Made by a program: the position numbers and the translations under genes
Part shown: positions 16,263-24,928 of the stretch, one piece after another
How the letters are laid out: each line of letters begins with the position of its first letter
How positions within the stretch are numbered: the first letter of the stretch is position 1
Assembly (NCBI GenBank): GCA_020630955.1
Contig: JAHDIE010000007.1
Location: forward strand, 62,001-126,000
DNA length: 64,000 nucleotides
Source: Saprospiraceae bacterium
GTDB lineage: Bacteria; Bacteroidota; Bacteroidia; Chitinophagales; Saprospiraceae
Reading direction: 5' to 3'
Notes under the pieces: generated by a model
The model's input: the letters and a program-made list of their open reading frames with translations, nothing else
Told to the model about the DNA's origin: nothing
Database searches by the model: none

Positions 16263-16564
16263 TGCTTGCAAATAATCTCTGAAATAATGCCAGCTTGGCA
16301 AATTCCCATCATATCTGGCCTTTCGACCAACTCTACATTCGCGGCTACATCCTCTCCGAAAGTTTCAAAGTAGTCATGAAGATTAATGACATCATATCGT
16401 TGATCTCCTTTGATAAGCATCCAACTACATCCATCTAAGTTGCTAAAGTTTGCCATGGTATAGAATTCTGCATTTGGACAATTGTTTTCCATGTCTGCTG
16501 GACGGTCGCATTGTAGAAATCCAAAAGATAAAATTGAAATGATGACTATTATTAATTTGCTCAT
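16259..16564 (-). CDS. Small cysteine-containing lipoprotein, hypothetical
   Basis: A 101-residue protein with a lipoprotein signal (ISILSFGFLQC, Cys19). The mature part has several Cys residues (NCPN, DGCSW, GICQ and IICK) that could form disulphides in the periplasm. No family recognised. It is cotranscribed with the ElaA-like gene (4-bp overlap) and starts 11 bp after the large secreted protein gene upstream, so all three may form one transcript. Confidence 0.6.
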   Translation of the reverse strand: MSKLIIVIISILSFGFLQCDRPADMENNCPNAEFYTMANFSNLDGCSWMLIKGDQRYDVINLHDYFETFGEDVAANVELVERPDMMGICQAGIISEIICKQ

Positions 16565-16575
16565 AAGCTTTGGTT

Positions 16576-18375
16576 TTAATCAAGAAAATCTGCCAACACG
16601 CAGCTTAACTTGCCACTAAGAATATCTCCATCTGGGTGAAATAGTTCATATACTAAAATATATATCCCGATTGAGGCAACTTGTTGATTGTTTTTAGTTC
16701 CATCCCAGGTTAGAATACCATTTTGAGAGAGCAAGGAATTATTATTTAAGGTCTTTATAAAGTATCCCCTATCATTGTAAACTTTAACAGTGGCCAAATA
16801 ACCAGGTTTGTCTAAGGAATAATTGATGAGTAATTGGTCCTTGTCTCCATCCTGATTTGGTGAAAAGACTTTTTCTTGCAGGGTGAAATTTGCAGTATGG
16901 TTTATGTTTTCAGTAAACTGTGAGTTGGCATAGCCCGGAGTTCCAAATCCTGCATTTTCTGCTGCAGAATGCCAATTGTTGCGATCATTGGTTGTAAGGT
17001 TTGGACTGATTTTTTCAAGACTAACTCCTTCTTCGTCATCTAAAAGTACAAAGTGCCAATCCTCATCATAATCCAAAGAGTCGGTCATAATTCTAACACC
17101 TGTTCTTTGTCTACTAAAAATACTTACATTACCATCATCGTCATTGAAGCTCGGCATTTTATTTTCCAATACTTGATTTGGATAAATTACATTGTAATTG
17201 TTTTCAAGCCATTCAATGTTTTGACAAAATGCAAGGTATTGACCAGGATAGAATACACCACTTGTTTCCACATTTTCATAAATGTCTTTTTGTACGTTGG
17301 CAATGATCAAAGTACTTAGGTCAATTAATTTATTCGATGCATTATAAATTTCAACAAAATCGAATCCTCCTGTCGATGGATTGAATAAAATTTCATTGAC
17401 ATAAATGTCTCCTGGTAAAGCTGGTTCAACCAACTGTAAAACTATTTCAGATCTATCAATTTCATTACCCGCTAAATCAAGTAAATTTTTAACAATAAGT
17501 GTATAGTCGATTCCACTTTGGAGTGGGTTAGATGTGTAAAATAAAGACACAAGACTTGTGTTTTCAGTATTGACATTTACGGAAGTAGGTGTATTTAAAT
17601 TTGGCTCAATGGTGTAATTGTTTAAATTTTCTAGTGTTGATGGATCCATGGGTTCAGAAAATCTAACATCGATTTGTGATGGAGAAACAAGATCCGCAGA
17701 AAGAAGCAAGGGTTTTTCAACATCAGGTAAAAGAGGTTCTACAACGATGTCATCAAAAAAGAATTTATCAGTTCTTGAACTTGTGTATTTGGTGTAGAAG
17801 CCAAAAAATTTAGCAGTATGCAACCAATCAATGTTCATATTCATTTCCCATTCCAATTGGAATCCCGTTTGATTATAATCAACATAGAAACTCCAAATGT
17901 TATCGATGTCTTTCTCAAGAATAAAGGTAAATTCAGCTGGTTCAAACCCAACGGCACCCATACTTGCAGAGGCTATAAGTTCTATAAGTCCAAAATTGTT
18001 TTGATAGAGATGTATCGCATCTTCAGAGCCAGTTTCTCCAATCTGAAAATACAAACTATTGCCTTCTTCAACAATTGTAGAATCAGCGGCAAGATATATT
18101 CTCAATAAGTTTGAGCCTGAAGGAGCAAAATCCATTTTGCAATAGCTACTCCATCTTATACTATCTGCTAACTCAATGTTTGAATAAATTAAAGATTCTC
18201 CAGCAGAAGGTGCCATCAATTGAAGTACATTTTCATCATTGACAATAAAATGCTCTGCAGTATCGATCCAAGTTGGATTGACATCGAGATTCCCATCACT
18301 AAAATTGTCGTTCAGCTGGCAATAAGATGTGATTGAGCTATTTAAAAGAATCGATAGTATGATTAAGCATCTCAT
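16576..18375 (-). CDS. Secreted multi-domain protein with Ig-like and lamin-tail domains
   Basis: A 599-residue exported protein. Signal peptide at 1-19, then a beta-rich region (about 20-205) resembling a concanavalin-like lectin fold, and an SbsA-type Ig-like domain (about 218-315; PSQIDVRFSEPMDPSTLEN). A lamin-tail-like domain follows (about 320-480; IYVNEILFNPSTGGFDFVEIYN and GVSLEKISP). Last is a C-terminal FlgD/CHU_C-like segment (VFSPNQDGDKDQL, YNDRGYFIKTL, WDGTKNNQQVASIGIYILVYEL). Domains of this kind often decorate surface proteins exported by type IX secretion. Role not known. Confidence 0.72.
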   Translation of the reverse strand: MRCLIILSILLNSSITSYCQLNDNFSDGNLDVNPTWIDTAEHFIVNDENVLQLMAPSAGESLIYSNIELADSIRWSSYCKMDFAPSGSNLLRIYLAADSTIVEEGNSLYFQIGETGSEDAIHLYQNNFGLIELIASASMGAVGFEPAEFTFILEKDIDNIWSFYVDYNQTGFQLEWEMNMNIDWLHTAKFFGFYTKYTSSRTDKFFFDDIVVEPLLPDVEKPLLLSADLVSPSQIDVRFSEPMDPSTLENLNNYTIEPNLNTPTSVNVNTENTSLVSLFYTSNPLQSGIDYTLIVKNLLDLAGNEIDRSEIVLQLVEPALPGDIYVNEILFNPSTGGFDFVEIYNASNKLIDLSTLIIANVQKDIYENVETSGVFYPGQYLAFCQNIEWLENNYNVIYPNQVLENKMPSFNDDDGNVSIFSRQRTGVRIMTDSLDYDEDWHFVLLDDEEGVSLEKISPNLTTNDRNNWHSAAENAGFGTPGYANSQFTENINHTANFTLQEKVFSPNQDGDKDQLLINYSLDKPGYLATVKVYNDRGYFIKTLNNNSLLSQNGILTWDGTKNNQQVASIGIYILVYELFHPDGDILSGKLSCVLADFLD

Positions 18376-18466
18376 GTCGATAAAAGTAGTATAATCCTTG
18401 TTATTAGAATATATTTGTAATTAAATAAATGACAAACAATTATAATTAAGGCAAAAGAATAGGATC

Positions 18467-19474
18467 ATGAAATTAGCAGTAGTTGGTGTTACAGGTCTAG
18501 TTGGGACAGAGATTTTGGAAGTGATGAATGAATTCAATTTTGAGTTTGATACTTTTATTCCCGTTGCTTCTGAACGGTCAGTTGGAAAGAAAATCAAATA
18601 TAGAGAAGAAGAACATACCATTGTAAGCATGGATGAAGCCATCGCAATGGCTCCTGATATTGCTGTTTTTTCTGCAGGGGGTAGCACCTCCAAAGAACAT
18701 GCTCCTAGGTTTGCTGAAGTGGGAACATATGTAATAGATAATTCCTCTGCTTGGAGGATGGATCCAAATAAGAAGCTAATCGTTCCTGAGATCAATGCGG
18801 AAGAGCTATCTGAAAATGATAAAATTATTGCAAATCCAAATTGTAGCACTATACAAATGGTAGTGGCACTTGCTCCACTTCACAAAAAATATGGAATAAA
18901 AAGGTTGGTTATTTCTACTTATCAATCTTTTACAGGAACTGGCGTCAAGGCTGTCAAACAATATGAAACAGAAAAAGAGGGTGGTAGTTTAAATGGAGAA
19001 AGTGCATATCCTCATGCAATATTTGCAAATTGTCTTCCTCATTGTGATATATTTTTGGAGAATGGTTATACAAAGGAAGAAATGAAATTGGTCCATGAGA
19101 CCAGGAAAATTTTAGGAGATCAAAATATTGGTATTACTGCAACTGCAGTGAGGGTTCCAGTATTTGGTGGACATTCTGAGTCAATTAATGCTGAATTAGG
19201 AAACGATTTTGAGATTAATGAGGTTATAGATATGATGGAAAAGATGGAGGGATTAATTGTTCAAGACGACATCAGTAAAAATATTTATCCAATGCCACTA
19301 AATGCTCATAAAAAAAATGAGGTATTTGTGGGTAGAATTAGAAAGGATGAATCGAATGAACGCACTTTGAATATGTGGGTGGTAGCAGACAATTTGAGAA
19401 AAGGTGCTGCAACCAATGCCATCCAAATTGCACAATATGTCAAAGATAAATTTTTAGTTACAAGACACCACTGA
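18467..19474 (+). CDS. asd: Aspartate-semialdehyde dehydrogenase
   Basis: A 335-residue NADP-dependent enzyme. It converts aspartyl phosphate to aspartate semialdehyde, the branch point to lysine, diaminopimelate, threonine and methionine. Visible: the Rossmann glycine motif VVGVTGLVGTEIL (4-16), the active-site Cys126 in ANPNCST, the substrate-binding stretch STYQSFTGTGVKAV, and the conserved VPVFGGHSESI (catalytic His). Length fits the family. A short stem (GATGCA-GTA-TGCATC, 19480-19494) followed by TTTT may end the transcript. Confidence 0.95.
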   Translation: MKLAVVGVTGLVGTEILEVMNEFNFEFDTFIPVASERSVGKKIKYREEEHTIVSMDEAIAMAPDIAVFSAGGSTSKEHAPRFAEVGTYVIDNSSAWRMDPNKKLIVPEINAEELSENDKIIANPNCSTIQMVVALAPLHKKYGIKRLVISTYQSFTGTGVKAVKQYETEKEGGSLNGESAYPHAIFANCLPHCDIFLENGYTKEEMKLVHETRKILGDQNIGITATAVRVPVFGGHSESINAELGNDFEINEVIDMMEKMEGLIVQDDISKNIYPMPLNAHKKNEVFVGRIRKDESNERTLNMWVVADNLRKGAATNAIQIAQYVKDKFLVTRHH

Positions 19475-19545
19475 AAACTGATGCAGTATGCATCTTTTAA
19501 ACAGGAGATTTTTCTCCACAGTAAAAACAAAAAAATTACCGTAAG

Positions 19546-21486
19546 ATGAAAAAGAAAATTGTTATCTGGGCCAATGATGAAAATGACAAAAAAATTCTTG
19601 TTGGTTTAGAACTGAAAGCACAAGAAAACAAAATTGCAGTACATACATTTCCTGAAGAAATTGCAACAGAATTATTCTACAATGAAATGATGGAGAATTG
19701 GAGGAATGATAAAGATGTTGTCTTTCCTGAAGGGTATACTACCATCGAAAGAGAGTTAAATGTGACAGAATCAATCTTGCCTGATAACATTAAAGTTAAT
19801 CGTTCAGACATTGTCAATAGGGCAGCAACAGAATGGCAATTTATTGTTCTTTCTACCAAGCTATATGAAATGTATAAATCTGAATTGGAAGATAGGAAAG
19901 AAAAGGTAATGGAGATGACATATTTCGATAAAGGGGTGTGGGCAGAGATGAAAGAATTTTGGGGTAAGGTGCAAAATCAAGTTTATGATAACAATCTATT
20001 GAGAGATCATGCAAATCAACTCAAAGAAGGAACCAATGCAATTTTTGAAAAATTGAAAAAATTAAGATTAGCATTGGATAAGGAGCTTGATGAAATCTCA
20101 AAAAGAAATAAAGGAGTATTCAATGCTAAGCTTGCGGAGGTTGACGAAAAAATAAATAAGGGACTTGGTTTAAAGCCAATATTCGAAGAATTGAAAAAGA
20201 TTCAGCTTGAATACAAAGATTCCAAATTCAATAGAAAAGATAGGTCAGAAATCTGGGATCGTATAGATGCAGCATTTAAAAAAGTAAAAAGTAAAAAGGG
20301 AGGGGGAACAAATCAAAAGCAAGGAGGCTCCAATAATTCATTAACTCGTATACAAAGAAGATATGATGGATTAATGTCAGCTTTGGGTAAAATGGAACAC
20401 TCAATTGTTCGAGATCAAAAAGATATTGATTATGAAAATAGAAAAATCAATACAACTGATGGTCAGTTAGAACAACAAATTCGTCAAGCAAAACTTAAGA
20501 TGATTGAAGAAAGAATATCATCAAAAAAAGTGAAGTTAGATGATATGCTGAAAACCAAAGCCGAACTTGAATTGAAATTGGAAAAAGAGAAAAAGAAAAT
20601 TGAAGTAAACAAAGCAAAGTTAGCAGCAAAAGAAAAAATTGCTTCTCAAATCCAAGAAAAGAATGAATCACTTTCTGAAGAGGATCAATCAAAATTACAA
20701 AAGGCAGCTGAAGATTTGGCGGAAGGGAAGAAGCAAAAAACCAAGAAAGACCCGGCTAAAGTGGTAAAAGCCAAAGAAGAAATGAAAGAGGTGATTAAGA
20801 ATGATGCTGCAGAGCTGAAAGAGGCGATTGCAGATGTTAAAGAAGCGGCTGATGATGTTGCAAATGATGAGGCAAACAGCGATGCAAGTAATGAAGAAAG
20901 TTTAGGAGCAGGAATTTTGGGAGCAGTGGGTGGAATGATGGCAACGGCCAAAGATATGGTGGAAGATGCTATGGATTCTGTGCAGGCCGCAGCAGAAGTG
21001 GCAAAGGATAGCATTAGCGAAGCAATGACAGGAGAAAAAGATAATGATGATATCGTACCTTCTGCAACAGAGCAAAGAGGAGAAAAGGTCAATGAACTAT
21101 TGAGCTCAACGGAGAAAGATGAAAGCACGGCAGAAGAAGCTTCAAGTGGAAGTTTGTTAGAAGCTGCGACAGGCTTATTTGGTGGTGCTTTGGAAAAAGC
21201 CAAAAATCTTGCTAGCGAAGCAACAGAAAAAATTGAAGAATTAGGAGATAAAGTTGAAGGTAAATTTGATGATATTATGGATGGCATGGAAGAAAAATCT
21301 GAGGGAAAAACTGAAAAGGAAACCAAAGAAGGATCTAATGGAGGCATTCTTGGAGCTGCTGCTGGCCTTTTAGGAGGAGCTATGGCCACTGCCAAAACAC
21401 TTGCTGGTGAAGCCAAAGAAAAATTGGAGGATCTCGGGGAAATTGTCGAAGAAAAATTTGAAGATAGTTTTGGCGAAGAAGAATAA
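19546..21486 (+). CDS. Large coiled-coil protein with three glycine-rich C-terminal repeats
   Basis: A 646-residue charged protein I cannot assign. Residues 1-110 look globular (KIVIWANDENDKKILVGLEL). Residues 110-430 are long Lys/Glu-rich coiled coil. The C-terminus holds three related units at about 454-490, 535-584 and 599-646. Each has a GxLLGAAxGLxGGAxxxAK glycine-alanine helix followed by an EAxEKxExLG amphipathic helix. No signal peptide. The repeats resemble membrane-inserting glycine-zipper helices or LEA-like segments; that comparison is inference. A clear terminator follows at 21506. Confidence 0.7.
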   Translation: MKKKIVIWANDENDKKILVGLELKAQENKIAVHTFPEEIATELFYNEMMENWRNDKDVVFPEGYTTIERELNVTESILPDNIKVNRSDIVNRAATEWQFIVLSTKLYEMYKSELEDRKEKVMEMTYFDKGVWAEMKEFWGKVQNQVYDNNLLRDHANQLKEGTNAIFEKLKKLRLALDKELDEISKRNKGVFNAKLAEVDEKINKGLGLKPIFEELKKIQLEYKDSKFNRKDRSEIWDRIDAAFKKVKSKKGGGTNQKQGGSNNSLTRIQRRYDGLMSALGKMEHSIVRDQKDIDYENRKINTTDGQLEQQIRQAKLKMIEERISSKKVKLDDMLKTKAELELKLEKEKKKIEVNKAKLAAKEKIASQIQEKNESLSEEDQSKLQKAAEDLAEGKKQKTKKDPAKVVKAKEEMKEVIKNDAAELKEAIADVKEAADDVANDEANSDASNEESLGAGILGAVGGMMATAKDMVEDAMDSVQAAAEVAKDSISEAMTGEKDNDDIVPSATEQRGEKVNELLSSTEKDESTAEEASSGSLLEAATGLFGGALEKAKNLASEATEKIEELGDKVEGKFDDIMDGMEEKSEGKTEKETKEGSNGGILGAAAGLLGGAMATAKTLAGEAKEKLEDLGEIVEEKFEDSFGEEE

Positions 21487-21505
21487 CTAAAATGTACACA
21501 AGCTT

Positions 21506-21540
21506 AAAGCCTGATTTGTTTTCAAATCAGGCTTTTTTTA
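21506..21540 (+). terminator. Rho-independent terminator after the coiled-coil gene
   Basis: AAAGCCTGATTT and AAATCAGGCTTT form a perfect 12-bp stem with a 6-nt loop and a T run. Confidence 0.92.
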
Positions 21541-21638
21541 TAGGTGGAATTTAACAAACTACTTTAATGAGCATTTGTTATAAAAAAAATCATTATAAAT
21601 ACTGTGGATATCATGTTGATAATAACCAACGATGGATC

Positions 21639-21669
21639 TTTTGGTATTTGATCTGTAGGTTTAAATTTG
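21639..21669 (+). promoter_or_regulatory. Bacteroidota-type promoter of the TonB-dependent receptor
   Basis: TTTTG at 21639-21643 and TAAATTTG at 21662-21669 match the -33 and -7 elements (TTTG / TAnnTTTG) with an 18-bp spacer. The predicted transcript start lies about 25 bp before ATG 21701. Confidence 0.68.
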
Positions 21670-21700
21670 TTGTTAATTAAACCAACAAAATAAACCATAT

Positions 21701-24700
21701 ATGAAAAATGTTTTAACCCTTTTAATGGTATTTTTTACCACAGGGTTGTTTGCGCAGGTTACCACTTCAAGCATGAGTGGGACAATCTCTAATAAAAATG
21801 GCGAAGAACTGATAGGAGCTACGGTGATAGCAACACATGTTCCAACTGGAACAAGCTATGGTGTTGTCACCAATGTTAATGGCAAATTCAATATTGCCAA
21901 TATGAGAATAGGTGGGCCGTATACTGTAGAGTCAAGTTATCTTGGCTATACAACATTATCTCAAGATGAGATCTACTTATCATTAGGTCAAAAGCTTTCT
22001 TTGGATTTTGAATTGAAAGAAGATGGAGTACAATTGGATGAAGTGGTTATAAGTGGGGCATTGGACCCAATACTCAATGGAGAAAAGACTGGTGCTGGAA
22101 CTACAATTGATTTAGATAAGCTCCAAAATCTTCCAACTATTTCGCGTTCAGCAGATGATTACACAAGATTGAATCCTATGTCTGCAGAAGGTGGATCATT
22201 TGCTGGAAGAAATGATCAGTTTAATAATTATAGCCTTAATGGGACCATTTTCAATAACCCATTTGGATTGGATGCTGCAACTCCAGGAGGACAATCGGAT
22301 GCCCAGCCAGTTTCTTTGGATGCAATAGATCAAATTAGCGTTAATATCGCTCCATATGATGTAACTCAATCAGGATTTACAGGTGCTTCTATTAATGCTG
22401 TAACCAAATCGGGTACTAATAAATTAAAAGGAACCGCTTATGGCTTTTATAGAAATAGTGCAATGACAGGAGGGAAGGTTGACGGCCAAGAGGTTCCAAA
22501 GGGAGATCTAAGTTCTTCGCAATATGGTCTTGCATTGGGTGGACCAATCGTTAAAAACAAAGTTTTCTTTTTTGCAAATCTTGAAATTACCAATCGATCT
22601 GACTTAGGATCTTTGTTTGAACCAAATACTGGGTCAGGAGCTTCAAATGAATCTCGTGTCTTGGCTTCAGATATGCAACTGGTTTCAGATTTACTGATGG
22701 AGAACTATGGTTATGACACTGGTGCTTTTTCGAACTTTAGATACAGTAGTGATAATACCAAGGCTTTGTTGAAATTGGATTTTAACTTGAATCAAAATCA
22801 TACATTATCTGCAACCTATAACTTCTTAAATGCTTTTAAAGAACAACCAGCACACCCTTCGGCAATTGGAAGGAGAGGTCCTGATTTTACGACCTTGCAA
22901 TTTGAAAATAGTGGCTATAGAATCAACAACAAGATCAATTCAGGTATTGTAGAACTTAAATCATTGTTTGGTAATGTTGCCAATAAGATGCAATTAGGTT
23001 ATACTTCTTTTAGAGATCATAGAGATCCATTTTCTGAGCCATTTCCAGTAATTAATATTGCTAAAGATGGAATAAACTATATCATTGCTGGGCATGAACC
23101 TTTTTCTGTAAATAACGTATTGAGCCAAGATGTTATTCAATTCAATAATAATTTAAATATTTACGCAGGAAATCATAACATTACAATTGGAACATCTTTT
23201 GAAAAATTTGATTTCGATAATTCATTCAATTTAACCTCATATGGTTTTAGAGTATTCTTCCCAGGCTTTGATATTGCAGATGCAGAATCAGTACTAACTT
23301 CAGAAGATTTTGCTGCAGAGGTAGAGGCTGCAAGAGCAGCTTATGCTGCAAACAATGCCAATGACAGCTGGGCATTAGCAGAAACAAATCTTGGTCAATG
23401 GGCTTTGTATGTGCAAGATGAATTGCAAGCAAGTGACAAGTTATCAGTAACTTATGGGGTTAGAATGGATGTTCCTTTGTATTTTAATACTGCAGATTTA
23501 ATTCAACAAAATATTGATCGAAAAGGAGGTCTTTTAGCAGATGGAGGAGTATATGCTCCTGAGGTTACTTACTACAATGCAAGCGGAGAAGCAGTTCAAT
23601 ACAATCATACTGATTTACCGAAAGGTAATATACTTATCAATCCAAGAGTTGGTTTTAATTATGATGTGAAAGGAGATAGAACATCCCAACTTAGAGGTGG
23701 AACTGGATTGTTTGCAGGAAGATTTCCAGCGGTTTGGATTGGAAATCAAGTAGCGAACCCAGATTTCTTTTTCTATAATATGACAGATCCTGCTTTTAAG
23801 TTTCCCCAAGTTTGGAGAACAAGTTTAGGATATGATCAGAAAATAAATGATTGGACCGGAACCGTTGATGTATTATATACCAAAGACATCCAAGCACAAA
23901 TGGTTCAGAATCATGGTTTGAAACTACCAACGGGCCAATTGAATGGTCCTGATAATAGACCTATTTACCTAGATGGAGACAGAGCGCAAGGTCCTTTTGG
24001 TGGAGCTACCAATGCTTATGTGTTTACCAATACAAACCTAGGATCTTCATTGAATGTGTCATTGAATATGCAAAGAGCATGGAGTAATAACTTTGTTATG
24101 ATTGGATATAATTATCTCAATGCAAAAGAGGTTAACTCTATTGATGCGGAGATATCTTCAGACGCTTATGATAGAAACCCTGCTAATATTATGCATACTA
24201 ATGAAGCTAACCTGGCTCCGTCTTTATATGGCAACAAACATAGAGTTTTAGCTGCTTTTTCTAAGAAATTTTCATACGGTAAAAGAAGTGCAACCACTTT
24301 AAGTTTGTTTGGCGAATATGTAAAAGGAGGAAGATTTAGTTATACTTATGGAGGAGATATTAACAATGATGGATCTTTTTTAAACGATCTATTGTATGTG
24401 CCAACAGATGCAGAAATAGATGCAATGAGTTTTACAGGTGATGAATCAAGTCAGAGATCTGCTTTCAAAGCCTTTATATCACAAGATGAATACTTAAGTG
24501 GCTTAAGAGGGGAGTACACAGAAAGATATGGAGCATTATCTCCTTGGTATTCAAATTGGGATTTCAGAGTTCTTCAAGATTTTGGAATCAATGACGGAAG
24601 CAAATTCCAAATTAGTCTTGATGTCTTGAATATAGGAAACCTAATTAGTAGCTCATGGGGTGTTAGACAAAGAGCATCCAATACAGGTCTTACCCAACCA

Positions 24701-24832
24701 ATTGCAGTGAATGTTGTTGATGGAAACCCGGTTTATACTTTTGATACAAGTAGAACGCAAACCTTCTTCAACGACTTTGGATTGAATAGTAGATGGCAAG
24801 CACAATTGGGATTGCGGTACATATTTAATTAG
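21701..24832 (+). CDS. TonB-dependent outer-membrane receptor, Oar-like
   Basis: A 1043-residue outer-membrane protein. Signal peptide at 1-18, carboxypeptidase-regulatory-like beta-sandwich at about 22-110 (GTISNKNGEELIGATVIATHVPTG), plug domain at about 120-235, then a long beta barrel ending in an aromatic-containing strand (LGLRYIFN). The N-terminal domain with a barrel of this length matches Oar-like receptors. No SusD-type partner gene follows, so it is not a typical glycan SusCD pair. Its ligand is unknown; peptides or proteins are possible. It has its own promoter (21639-21669) and terminator, and is monocistronic. Confidence 0.9.
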   Translation: MKNVLTLLMVFFTTGLFAQVTTSSMSGTISNKNGEELIGATVIATHVPTGTSYGVVTNVNGKFNIANMRIGGPYTVESSYLGYTTLSQDEIYLSLGQKLSLDFELKEDGVQLDEVVISGALDPILNGEKTGAGTTIDLDKLQNLPTISRSADDYTRLNPMSAEGGSFAGRNDQFNNYSLNGTIFNNPFGLDAATPGGQSDAQPVSLDAIDQISVNIAPYDVTQSGFTGASINAVTKSGTNKLKGTAYGFYRNSAMTGGKVDGQEVPKGDLSSSQYGLALGGPIVKNKVFFFANLEITNRSDLGSLFEPNTGSGASNESRVLASDMQLVSDLLMENYGYDTGAFSNFRYSSDNTKALLKLDFNLNQNHTLSATYNFLNAFKEQPAHPSAIGRRGPDFTTLQFENSGYRINNKINSGIVELKSLFGNVANKMQLGYTSFRDHRDPFSEPFPVINIAKDGINYIIAGHEPFSVNNVLSQDVIQFNNNLNIYAGNHNITIGTSFEKFDFDNSFNLTSYGFRVFFPGFDIADAESVLTSEDFAAEVEAARAAYAANNANDSWALAETNLGQWALYVQDELQASDKLSVTYGVRMDVPLYFNTADLIQQNIDRKGGLLADGGVYAPEVTYYNASGEAVQYNHTDLPKGNILINPRVGFNYDVKGDRTSQLRGGTGLFAGRFPAVWIGNQVANPDFFFYNMTDPAFKFPQVWRTSLGYDQKINDWTGTVDVLYTKDIQAQMVQNHGLKLPTGQLNGPDNRPIYLDGDRAQGPFGGATNAYVFTNTNLGSSLNVSLNMQRAWSNNFVMIGYNYLNAKEVNSIDAEISSDAYDRNPANIMHTNEANLAPSLYGNKHRVLAAFSKKFSYGKRSATTLSLFGEYVKGGRFSYTYGGDINNDGSFLNDLLYVPTDAEIDAMSFTGDESSQRSAFKAFISQDEYLSGLRGEYTERYGALSPWYSNWDFRVLQDFGINDGSKFQISLDVLNIGNLISSSWGVRQRASNTGLTQPIAVNVVDGNPVYTFDTSRTQTFFNDFGLNSRWQAQLGLRYIFN

Positions 24833-24840
24833 AAGAATAA

Positions 24841-24890
24841 TTATTAAGCAAAAAAGGCGGAAGTGATATTTCGCCTTTCTTGCTTAATAA
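24841..24890. terminator. Bidirectional terminator between convergent genes
   Basis: TTATTAAGCAAAAAAGGCGG and its near-complement at 24870-24890 form a stem of about 20 bp with one mismatch and one bulge. It lies between the receptor gene and the convergent serine hydrolase gene. Confidence 0.78.
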
Positions 24891-24928
24891 TTTACCCAAT
24901 GTTTTTGTCTCGGTTGAAGTTTGATTTG

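Noticed and set aside
18410-18417. TATATTTG as the asd promoter
   Set aside because: The nearest upstream TTG is 9 bp away, far from the 18-20 bp spacing seen at hup and the receptor gene.
20685-21416. A 243-codon antisense frame opposite the coiled-coil gene
   Set aside because: It is Ser/Ala/Pro low-complexity, produced by the Lys/Glu/Ala-rich codons of the real gene on the other strand.
21701-24832. SusC-type receptor of a polysaccharide locus
   Set aside because: No SusD gene follows and the layout matches Oar-like receptors.
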